Assembly: GCA_963070105.1 (NCBI GenBank) | Contig: OY718806.1 | Coordinates: 1,500,365-1,564,364 of the forward strand | Direction of reading: 5' to 3' | Origin: Litomosoides sigmodontis | Lineage: Eukaryota; Nematoda; Chromadorea; Rhabditida; Onchocercidae | DNA length: 64,000 bases | Part shown: positions 12,131 to 22,652 of the stretch, piece by piece | Numbering within the stretch: position 1 is the stretch's first letter | Layout: each line of letters starts with the position of its first letter | Made by a program: the position numbers and the translations under genes | Notes under the pieces: model-generated | Databases searched by the model: none | Seen by the model: the letters and a program-made list of their open reading frames with translations, nothing else | Told to the model about the DNA's origin: nothing

Positions 12131-15100
12131 TTATTGATTGGCAAGACCGCGTAGTTGGCGAAGAATTGTATCGAGAAGTCTTTTGCGATCTTTCTCACGA
12201 CCTTTGGCGAAAAAACTTGATGACTTGCGTTCAAATTCAATTAGCCTAAAATAAATCGTGCAACTATTAGTGATGGAACAAATTGAAAAAACTAAAATAT
12301 AGTCAACGCATACTTCTCCAACAATACAATCGCATGCGAAGCTTTGACCCTTGAATACTTGCTTTCTTCTTTTCCATAATCAGCTAAATAAGTTGACCAA
12401 TCAGCTTTCATGACAAGATCAAGCAATTGTCTCAAACTTGCAAAAGTCATCACAAGGGTTCCATCCTGAAATTAACTAGATCATAAATTACTCACATACA
12501 ACAGTAGCCAAAAAAGCTGGAACATACTTCCAATCCAGCAACAGGACACTGCGAAGCAAACAATTCGCACTGTATCACATCCAAATCGAACTGATCAAGT
12601 GCACCGGTGCTTACAGTCTTCAAATCCGCATTAAGAAGCAACTCTGTTAATCGATTTGCCAAATATTTGCAGGTCTAAAATACAATTTATTTACCTGCCT
12701 TCCCAAAGTTTCTGATTATACCAGTTAGGAGGAAAAATGAGAAAATAATAACAGGAGGATGAAAGGACAATGTTTTTAGTTTTTGGTAGGAAACATGTTT
12801 CGTTTTATGAAGCCATAAAACACTTACTTGCATACAAACATGCCTTGCCAGAAGGCTTGGCAAATTACTGAATGAAACGAAGGTTGTTTCCAAAAACTTG
12901 ATCAAATCCGTCACATAGTCACTCGCCCGGCCACTTGAACCTGTCAGTTCCCAATCGTAGTTTGCTAAAATTTTATTGGATTTCACTGAACTACGAAGAT
13001 GAACAATTCAGCTTAAATGGGAAAACAAAACAAGGAATTAAGACTGACCAAGATCAAGAAAAGCATCCACTTTATCATGAAGTGCACAATCAATTTGTTG
13101 CTCCACTTCGGAACGCGCATCTCTGAAAATTCAAAAATAAATTCACGCTTATGCGCCAAAGTTATTATTTTTTCTCTTGAAATTTGAGAAGGAAACAAAC
13201 CTAAAAACTTGATCTTTCAACGTAACTAAGTGTCCCGCAGTGGTACCAGGACCATTGCTTGCGTTTGTTAGTTTACTGATATAATGCTCCAGCGAATCAC
13301 ATGTTTTCTCCAGGTAGCCGATGTTAATTGTAATTTGGATAAGCTAAAAAGTGTTGTAGGGAATAAGTAATTTAAAAAAAAATTTAATTTATCTTTTCTG
13401 TAAAACATACTGGTCCTCCTACCTGTATAAGGGTCCGTTTTTTGTTAGCTACAAAACTTTTCAAAGAACCTGACCACCGTGCAAGAAGCACGTTCGCGTA
13501 ACGGCGCACTGTATCATCAATCTAGAAGAATGAAATGAAAATGCTTTTTGCCGACATTAATAAACAATATTTAGTGCATGTAAATGTAGTAAAAAATTTG
13601 CCTTGGAATTTTGAGACTTATAATTAATGACTACACGATAAACTAGGGTAACTGAGTATTTCATGACCTAAACAGCACTGGTTATAACCATACAAAAATA
13701 ATCAAAGCAGACCTCAGTAGGTGATAGCTGCAGATGTTCCATAAATTTCAAGCATCCAACGAGATAATTTTTGGCTTGGCTATATACTGCTGGAACAAAC
13801 TTTGAAAACGGAAACATCCGAGGATAAGGCTCCTGGAAAATGCACGAAACATTTTAATGTAAGAATTTCAACAAAATTCTAATAAATTATGAAAAACTAG
13901 TAATATCAACATATACCTGATCCATCCCTCTTCGGTAGAAGGGGAACTGTGTCACTACTGCTTTGAATGCTTCTTCATCTTTTGCTGTGATCGGCGTGTA
14001 ATTGTCACTTTCAAGGTCTCGTTCGAATTGGGCACAATATTCTCGCATCAAAATTTCATTGTATTGATCTCTTAAGCAATATTTATTCCGTTAATGAAGG
14101 AAAAATAGCAACTTTCACTCTTTTGCGCACCCAGTTTTCAGAGAAAACTCGACTTAGAAAAACAAAATACCTGAAATTTTGCAGCAAAGTGTACAGCGAA
14201 CCAATCCCAAATCCATAACTTTTCATTGTCATTGCAAACAACAAAATCACTTTTTTCATCTTGAGCATCATCTCAACATCCAAGCAACCTCCCTACAGCA
14301 AAAAATCGTATTTTTCCTTATAAAATGAACCACTTAACTAAGATTTACATCGATATGCTTTTAAGATCAGCACTCTGTTAATATAAACATACAAAATGGG
14401 CGTTCATAGTGGTTGTAACTTGCTGAAGTGCCATCTCCCAAAGTTGATCCTTATAAGCCGCCGTCACCAGACTAGACTCAGTTTGCATAATATGATCTTC
14501 GACTACGAAAAAGCCAATAATTTCATCCAAATATTTCACATAGGAATGTATTGATTCTTGCTAAAGTTGAAATTATTATTTGAGATCGTGGGAAACCAGT
14601 ACTCAACTGTTGTGTGTAATAATGGGTAGGACACAATGATATGCAAACTTGTTTAGGCCATTATGTAGTACGTTTCTTTTGAAAGCAGGATAATCTCTCA
14701 AAGACGCTCCTTACCAGTTTGTCTGGCGGTCGAATAACAACCACTGCTTGTTCCTTCCGCTGCTTTCTGTAATAGGCCTCGAAGGTTTCTTTCTCACCCT
14801 AAAATGCGGTAGGACATATAGATAATTGGAGCGAATTAAAAATAAATATAAACAAAATTCTAAAAAACAGAAATAAGTGAAGGTGAATGTATGCGCATTT
14901 CATCTGCAGAAAAGCTATACTTACAATGACATTGAAGATTTGACAGCATCGGTGAATAGGTGTAAAATCTATAAGATCTTGAGCGCTAAGCAATTCATCT
15001 TCTTCAAGAAGGGGCATCTGCATTGTTTTTCGGTGTCCCTTACCATTTTTCTTTATAACCGAGCCATCCGACGAAAGCACTGAAATAAGCTAAATGGATT

Positions 15101-16671
15101 GTACTTATGAAATCTAATAGGCTTATAGAGCTTACCCCAATAAATATACCAGCATTCTGGCAATAATTTCAGTTAAACAAAACTACCTCTGACTTGAATT
15201 CTGCACTTGACAAATGTAATGCACATTATAGGAAAAATTACGAACTTACCAACATCACCATTAACGGCATTTTTTTTTGCCTCTTCCTGTAAACGTTTCA
15301 CACGTTCGGCTTCTGTCATCCCAAAAGAGTGTTGTTCAGCAGTACATTTTGACGCATGCTGTCCGATACGTCCTGAAAATCATCAAAGATAATCGAATTT
15401 GTGTGTTAGTCTGCTCTACATAATGAGTGATAAAATACGACTAAGCAAAAAACCCAAGCCCTCTTATGCCTCAAAAAAACTAACCGGAAACCTTTCGAAT
15501 ATCCTCCAGGAAATCCGTAAATTCTGAAAACGATTTTTCCTTTATTTGTTCGCGGATTGGAACTAGTGATTTTTTCAAAGCTTGTGTAAAACGATAGTTA
15601 TCAACATGAACCAAGTAGGTATGTTCCAATTCTTCTAATATTTTCAATGCCTGATAAAACCTGAAAATTATAGCACTGTTCAAAGTTTATAGCCGTTAGA
15701 GAAACTAAAATGAACTGCAAAGGAAGAAGTTTTGTTCCTTTTACAGCTAATATGAATAATATTATAAAGGTACAGAAGAAAATATAACCAACAAGAAAGG
15801 AATCATTAAATATGACTGAAAAAATAATGACTTTTACTTCTTCTGTTGCATATGCTCATTTAGCTTCGCATAATTTTCAAGTACAGGCAAGCACAGTGAA
15901 ATATGATCGATAGCAGTATTTGCATTCCTCTGTAATTTTCTGTAACGTACAATTTCCGCACCACGCTTCCGCAATTCTTTGCTACTTTCTTGTATATTAT
16001 AATCTACTGCATTAACTTCATCCTGGAAAACCCCTCATTCAAAACCAATTTACAACATTTTCATACGCAAATACGGCACTTTACATGCACATTTGAGATG
16101 AAAATGAAGCAAAACTCCCGACAGTTTAAACCATGTCATCGAAAATCAAATAAAGGAAAATACAACCTTGATTTCCAAACTTCGTGTCTTCAATTGCAAT
16201 AGTTGCTTCATTGCATCAACATATCCTTGATAATGGTATGAACAAATTCTCTGGATGCTTTTATCATAATGGTGTATACGATGCTCAAGAGCACGTGCAA
16301 ATTTGTGGACGTCACCACAGTCATAGATTGCTCTGAATAATTATAGCTGCTCGAAATCGAAAACCAGAAACACTCTAATGGGTAATGGAAAAATAATAAA
16401 TTAGCAACTTACCTTAACACCAAACCAACGCTACCCGAATCGGTCGTTTCAAGTTCATACAAGAAAAACTCTTGTTCAGCAGTCATTTCCGGATCTGAAA
16501 TATAACAAAAGTAGACTTCTCGATAAAGTTCCTCATCATTTACGCAAAAATTTGACTTCAGTTGAAGAAAACTTGGATCAAAAGCATACACTGTTGGTAT
16601 GATGTGGAGGCAGTATCACTACTACCTGTTCCCGTTTCTTTCGAGACACTGGTTGCCGATGAACCATCCAT
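12131..16671 (-). CDS. sec-15: Exocyst complex component Sec15 / EXOC6
   Basis: Nineteen exons join in frame to 815 aa; human EXOC6 is about 800. Exons: 16626-16671, 16413-16494, 16167-16332, 15838-16022, 15485-15660, 15250-15372, 14925-15079, 14715-14798, 14393-14560, 14171-14292, 13917-14070, 13713-13832, 13423-13521, 13201-13343, 13049-13122, 12828-12964, 12528-12674, 12314-12465, 12131-12245. Family signatures appear in order: HHYDK and CSYHYQGYVDA, then LCLPVLENYAKL, LEELEHTYL, FEAYYRKQRKEQA, GFFVVEDHIM, RDQYNEIL, ANYDWEL, LDVIQCELFASQ, WSTYLADYG and the basic tail KGREKDRKRLLDTILRQLRGL. Sec15 is the exocyst subunit that binds Rab GTPases on vesicles and helps tether them to the plasma membrane. 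The N-terminal 15 residues are Ser/Thr-rich. One acceptor (14071-14072) ends AAG instead of CAG. Identification is secure; the first exon is the least certain join. Confidence 0.95.
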
Positions 16672-16682
16672 GTCCAATTTCT
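16672..16682 (-). promoter_or_regulatory. Putative trans-splice acceptor, sec-15
   Basis: On the minus strand CTTTATGTAG ends at 16681, nine bases before ATG 16671, behind a T-rich stretch. It fits spliced-leader addition. Confidence 0.5.
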
Positions 16683-18265
16683 ACATAAAGAAAAATACAA
16701 AAAAAAAAACTGTAAAGCATATGAAATAAGACGTAAACCACGACGTAAGTAAGACGCACATTGCATTTTTACAAAAAAGATGGAAAATTGAATGAATTTA
16801 GTATATAACAACGTCTCATTTTCCTCTTTACTGATTAAGCCAGCCAAATTTAAATTCAATTTTGGTATATCAGAATGAAGAGTCAACAAACCTTAATCAT
16901 CCCAAATGTCTTCAATCCATAAAAATATGCATATGGAGATCAGTACATAGCACGTGAGGAAGAATATGAGATTCCTAACGTGGGCAAAGCGTAAAATATA
17001 CCAAGAAACAGTTTACAGCACTACCTTAACTTCAAGATAATTTCCACGAATGAATTTTCAAATACTAAAGCTATTACATAAACCATGTCTTTTCACTTAG
17101 TCTATTGCAAACGTCTTTCGTTAACAAATCATGTCAGTACCACAAAGCGCAACTCGAGAAACACGATACAATGCACCAAATTCAGCTACTCTCTTAGCAC
17201 AGCCGATGGCGACCACTGGAGGAACGCTACGCCAACCAATTTCCCGATGTTTTCTTTTAATCTATTGAGTTAATCTACGATTTCCGGGAATGTACGGATA
17301 TTTTATAGACTTTTTAATTAGCCAGTAATAGTAAAATTGCAGCTTATGTAGCAGCTAAAAACGCAGCTCGTTATTTTGCTGGAAAAGCGGACTACATGAA
17401 CAATTCTATTGTGTCTCCGTAGTCCTTTACTCTTTTGGAAAATCGAATGGGAGAGGCATGGTAATCAATGCAGAATCTCAATTTTCTCTGACAAAGAATA
17501 TTCAATGCGCAAAAAAAGGATTCATAACCACGTCGTATGAAGTTTTGCAGCATTCAATTTTCTTACAGGAACTGTTTTAACACTGCATGTATTGAAAACA
17601 GACAATGCCGGGAGCAAAACAGCTCCCAGTAATTTTCTAAACCATTGTTTAATGCTACTCGATATTTCTGACAGCAAATTATTGAGGGCCACGTGGACAA
17701 TGACCATTTTTTATTAGCGTCCCCACAGCCTTTTTCACTCCCAGAAAAGTTATGAACTGGAAGTATTACTATCTTTTCACAAAATGTAGAGGTTCATTCT
17801 GACCATGCAATATGAAGTTCTGCAGCATTTCACTCTATTAAAAGAAATGTTTCAACACTGAATGGAGTAGTATTTTCCTACATATGCATCAAGACTGCTT
17901 AATACAAATATTAAAAGTTGTATGAATCTGTATGCAACCAGTTCAGAAAGAAGTTTTAACATTTATTTTATCACTTGCTACAATTCCCTTACCACATGTA
18001 TATCCGTACTATGTACACTACTATATACCGGTACCACCGTTTTACCATCTTAAATAATCGAAATAGGGCTGAGATCGTTATTTTTGTCGCCGCTTCCATC
18101 ACCTGTTTTCAGCTGCTCTGATATTCCAAAATTAATGGAAATGAACAAACATAAACGCGAGCAAAGCGGCAAAGCAACAGTATGTGATCAATTTTTTCCG
18201 AGAACTGTCAGAAAATTAAAAACTTCGCCATCTCGCGATTACGTGGTAAGCCCAACAACATGTCT
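16683..18265. other. Intergenic between sec-15 and ucp-4
   Basis: It is less AT-rich than the surrounding DNA around 17090-17300 and 17520-17710. It contains two diverged copies of a segment of about 55 bp (17538-17595 and 17811-17867). Short open frames at 17085-17273 (+), 17522-17707 (-) and 18084-18341 (+) were not recognised; the last overlaps the final exon of ucp-4 on the other strand. It may hold remnants of an old mobile element. Confidence 0.4.
17538..17867. repeat. Two diverged direct copies of a ~55-bp segment
   Basis: TATGAAGTTTTGCAGCATT near 17538 and TATGAAGTTCTGCAGCATT near 17811 begin two direct copies that stay alignable to the shared TTTxAACACTG. They are about 75% identical by eye and about 273 bases apart. 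Confidence 0.6.
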
Positions 18266-20315
18266 TCAAAATCCAGAAATGCCAAACAGCTGCCGCAGTC
18301 GCTCGTATGTTAACCAAAAGACCGATGACCAAAGCGTCTAAATTGATATAAATACTTAAAAATTTAAGAAAATCTAACAGCCACCCACGTTTTTTACTTT
18401 TTAATAAATTTCACGAAAATAAGACTTATCTATCTTGATTATAAACCAATTTACCGATCGTACGTACGATGGAACAAAGCCTTTGTACAATGCAAAAAAG
18501 CCTTCATCCCGATAAATTCGTTTTACACAATCATAAGCTCCTTTGTATTGATGTGTTCTGTAATTGATTTGTTATAAAAATAATATTGTTTAAAAAAAAA
18601 ACCAAGGAAAGGAAGCAAGGATTTATTTGATTCCAAAAAAAAGCGGAAACTCACGGTTTTTCACCACCTCTACGTAACTGAATCATCATTCGTGTTTTCA
18701 CAACATCTGCTGGAGTAGACACAACTGCAGCGGCCATGCCCGAAACAAGACTGGCAATAAAATGCGTATAATGATTGTCAGGATAACCCTTTGCTATCAA
18801 CCAATGCTTCGTGTGATCGTATGTAGCAAGGTCTGTGGGTTCATTTCAGACAAATAAAACTTTGTTGAAAATGAATCAAAACATTAAGCTACATGTTTTA
18901 GGTAACTTTGTTGGACAAGCACTTTATCTAAATTATACATATATGTAGAACCTAAAACACGTCAGTGTGAGTGTAAAAATCGCATGCATGCACTCACCAG
19001 CCATATTCAGTAAAGCTGCGCGTTGAGTATTTGGGAGCCAACCAGTCCATAGGCTAGTGAAACCGTTACTTTTGTAAAGGGCAACAAAAACATGATATGA
19101 ATTCTGAAACCTGAAACTACAGTACATATTAGCGATGCAATACGTAGAATAAGTATGGACAAATCCAGAACCTTTGGATATTTTATAACCATAAAATTGA
19201 CAACCGAGACTGCGCATTGTTCAGCTTTCCCAGCCTCTTTGCTTGCATTTGAACTTTGATTAAATCAGTTGGCGATGCCAGAAATTGTGCGACGGCACCC
19301 GATACCAACCCACAAACTGCGGACTGCCTTAAAAACCTTATATTTCTCCATGAAATTAATATTTGTAAAACGAATCGAAACAAAACAATGAATGACAAAA
19401 CCAAAAATTGTCATACCATATTGGAAAAATTTTCTGTTCCTTCTTATCAAAAATTGCGGACCGCATTGTTTCATAAATACCCATTCGAAATCCTGTGTAA
19501 ACTATAACGAAATGTATATTAATTAAGGTAAAAGAGAGATTCCAGTTAACCATTTTCAGGACAAATAAGATAGTTTCTGGTTTTGATTCTGTCAAAACAA
19601 CCAGCTCATTAATAGCGTTTTCAGTAATATATCGTCATGAAAACTTACTAAAGTGCCGATATACTGTTGGAGCAAGTCCACTGAATAAAGAGCGAAAGCC
19701 TTCATCTCTCACTGAAAATACAAAACAATGAATGAGTTACATACATGAAGCAAGAATGTCTTCGTCAGAGTTGTTAATGGATGGATTAACTACCACCAGA
19801 AATGAGAAGTAAAACTGACAAGAACTTGTGACTAAAGCTTTTTTCGTATTTTATATGAAATGAGACGCAATACAGCAGCAGCACCTATAACTGAGCGAAC
19901 CAATCTTACAAATGTGCCATGTGATTTGCAACATTGTAGGTCGTTTAGCATCACCTCCGATTACTTTCGTACGATCTGGTAAGATTTGCAATTGAGTTTT
20001 GACAACGTCCAAAGGATAAGTTACTATAAAAAAAGAGTAAATGATCTTCAAGACAAAAAACGCTTGAAAAAACTTAATTGCTGTTCAATGTGAACTTCAT
20101 ATCGGAATAACCCGTGCCATTATGAAGTAACGTAAGATGTGTCTCAATAAATTTGAGCAAGCCTTAACATTAATGGACTGCATCTCAAAAGTACAATTCT
20201 CCCGAAAAAACTTACCACTTTCAGCAACGAGTGAGGCGCAACATGACAGAATATATTTGGAGCCAATATCACGAATCACTAACGATGAGTTCGCCCGTTG
20301 CGCATCCAGATCCAT
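18266..20315 (-). CDS. ucp-4: Mitochondrial carrier, uncoupling protein UCP4 (SLC25A27-like)
   Basis: Nine exons join in frame to 316 aa, the normal carrier length: 20216-20315, 19910-20023, 19649-19711, 19417-19501, 19205-19327, 18998-19110, 18655-18832, 18455-18557 and 18266-18337. The three mitochondrial-carrier signatures are present: YPLDVVKTQLQ, SPTDLIKVQMQ and TPADVVKTRMM, each at the end of the first helix of a repeat. UCP4-type features are YRHFIYTGFRMGIYE, FPIWQSAVCG, GWLPNTQRAALLNM and the C-terminus WSSVFWLTYERLR. It should be a six-helix protein of the inner mitochondrial membrane that transports small anions or protons; the substrate of UCP4 is not settled. The chosen start MDLDAQ leaves a short matrix or intermembrane tail. 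An in-frame upstream ATG at 20342 would overlap the presumed trans-splice site. One acceptor (19328-19329) ends TTTTTAAG. Confidence 0.94.
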
Positions 20316-20329
20316 TGGTCCAAGTGGCT
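20316..20329 (-). promoter_or_regulatory. Putative trans-splice acceptor, ucp-4
   Basis: On the minus strand CCTTTACAG ends at 20328, twelve bases before ATG 20315. It fits a spliced-leader acceptor. Confidence 0.5.
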
Positions 20330-22652
20330 GTAAAGGAATCATAATATTTAATGGTATTTCATCACGACACTACAGTAACATCCATGGAGAACACGTAGAA
20401 TATACACGTCTCCAAATCAATTCAAACATCCAACAGAACAAAATATCTGCAAATTTTTAAATGGGTGAAGTATATCAAAGCGGTAATACCGCTATCACAC
20501 GCTCGCACTTCCACCACCAACTGGTTCTCAACATATCAAGGTGATGAATTTTTAGTCGACTTTTAATCTCGTCACAACCGAAATCAACAGAGTGGTCATC
20601 ACGCAACGTTTGCATCCCATTTAAATTTTCCCACCCTACGTCAAATCGAGAATAACTTATTGCCCTGTTGATCGATTTTTCCAAAATTTGTATGACATAT
20701 TCATACATATTATGAACCTTCAAGTACGGTTTAATAACGCTTGAAATGAAATTAGTCCATAGGATGGAAAAAGCATCAAATACTCAATAAGTACAGTGCA
20801 GGATTATGCCGTAGACATAGTTCACAAAAGAAGGGTCTTAAACTTAATAAAGAATAAAAGCATACACTAAATGAACATGCCAAAATTTTTGTTAAAAAAA
20901 AGCACAAACCATACATTGTTTGAGTTTAATAAAATAGACGGTGATATATAAAACAAAAGAATAAATGTCAAGTAGAGTGCATAAAAGCCACACAATAAGG
21001 TTAATAAATTCGACAGGTAAAACTGACGCAAACAAGTGCACGGGACAAATTATTGGCAACAAAAATGGCACTAGCTAAAGTTCATTTAAAAAAATTTGCA
21101 ATACGTGAATTAGGAAGGAAAAAAAGATTCATTGGTAAACATTACAAATTTAGTACACGGAATTTAAAGAAAAAAAACAGGAAAAAAATGCAAATACCAC
21201 TAGCCGAAGTTATCAAGAAAAAGAAACTTTTACACAAATCAGTAAATAAGAGAAAAAGCATGTAAGAATTGATAACATAAAAGCAAAAAGTTAACTCAAC
21301 AAGAACAATGCAAAATAATAAAGAAAAAGAAGAGAACAACGAACATGTAACAAGTAATGAGTGGAAATAAAGGCAATTTATATGATGAGTGAAAAGAAAA
21401 GAAACGACATGCAAAAGATTTACGAAAAAAAGTGTGCACGAAGATGAACAGCGGAATGTGCAATAGATAAAGGTAAATAGGAAATATGTAATAAAAAACT
21501 AACACGAGAAATTGCAAGAGAAAAGCTAGCAGAAAAATCATGCAAGTTATAAAGCTAATAAAAAATTATGGTATGGATACAAGTATGTGATAGTCGAAGA
21601 AAAAAACATACAAAATTGTTCACGAAAAATTTTAGAATAAGTAAAGCTATAAAAACCGATTAAAAAGTGGAAAATGGATCAACAACAAAATATTAAACAA
21701 TAAATAGACGAATCATCAAAAGGCCATTCCGTATTTAAATAATGCCACAGCAATTAAGAGGATGAATTTTAACGTTTCAACAGGTATGCCATTCCGTTCA
21801 AATACAAGCGTGCCAGGAGATTGTGATGCAATTGGCGCAAAAGAAACGTGAAATAATGCAATTAACAAACGTGTTAATTTTCAGCAAAGACATCATTTTC
21901 GCCATTTCAGGGTCATTTGACTCACTGACATCTCACCAGTGCTTTCCTGTCATCGCCGTCCCGCAGAGAACACCACTACACCACTTCCTCTCCGTCTTAT
22001 TATCAACGTGAGGAGAGGTTCTGTCATGTTCTGTCAGTACCTTCTTCTGTCAGTGTCGTCGACTTCTCACTTCTCCTCCTGAACTTCTTTGACTTTTCAA
22101 TCTTCGTCGGACTCTCTTCTCCTTTCTTAAATGAACGCAGAGGAACTCTTACATCTCAAAAACAACGGCGATTGCTGTGCCATTCCATTTCAAAAAGATC
22201 GTTCTGAACACGCATGTGTCCGCACACTCTCATGCAAAAAGCGTTTTATTCTTGCAGTGACATTTGCTTAATAAAATGATAGTTCACTATTTTTCATATC
22301 TATATGAGGAGCACTTTCAGAATGTTAACTGACCTTGACTGACAGGTTAGGTTTTAGCAATTGGTTCGTTTACGACAAGTCTCTTCAATTTTTAGGAAGC
22401 TTAGAATAAACATGTGAAAGAGAATTATGAAATTTCTATGGGCGCATCCGGAATCAGACGATATTACTGTTTTGACATTCTTAAAATGTGTTTAGGCAAT
22501 TTCATGATCGATTCTGATTCTTATATGTCAGTGACAGTTCCGTTTGCTACAGTGATATCACTTGCCAATCATTACATTATTATGCACTCAAAAAAGAATC
22601 GTCGAAAATGGCGAAATAACTTCTTATTACTCGTCTTCTTATCATAATGCAT
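20330..22652. other. Intergenic between ucp-4 and the haspin-like gene
   Basis: It should contain the ucp-4 promoter and the 3' UTR of the haspin-like gene. The part at 20470-20720 is less AT-rich and has an 82-codon minus-strand frame without recognisable family. The part at 20730-21780 is A-rich on the plus strand, and its Lys-rich frame at 21053-21265 is compositional. At 21880-22130 there is a CT-rich block with several TTCTGTCA copies. No gene is accepted here. Confidence 0.45.

Noticed and set aside
18084..18341. 85-codon plus-strand frame
   Set aside because: It overlaps the last ucp-4 exon antisense and shows no family resemblance.
18401..18454. Read-through C-terminus of ucp-4 ending at 18401
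   Set aside because: A downstream exon (18266-18337) supplies the family C-terminus with WSSVFWLTYE, in phase after a GTAAAT donor.
19256..19507. 83-codon plus-strand frame
   Set aside because: Antisense shadow of ucp-4 exons.
21053..21265. Lys-rich 70-residue frame on the plus strand, resembling a basic ribosomal-type protein
   Set aside because: Lysine richness follows from the A-rich strand; no family motif or splice signals recognised.
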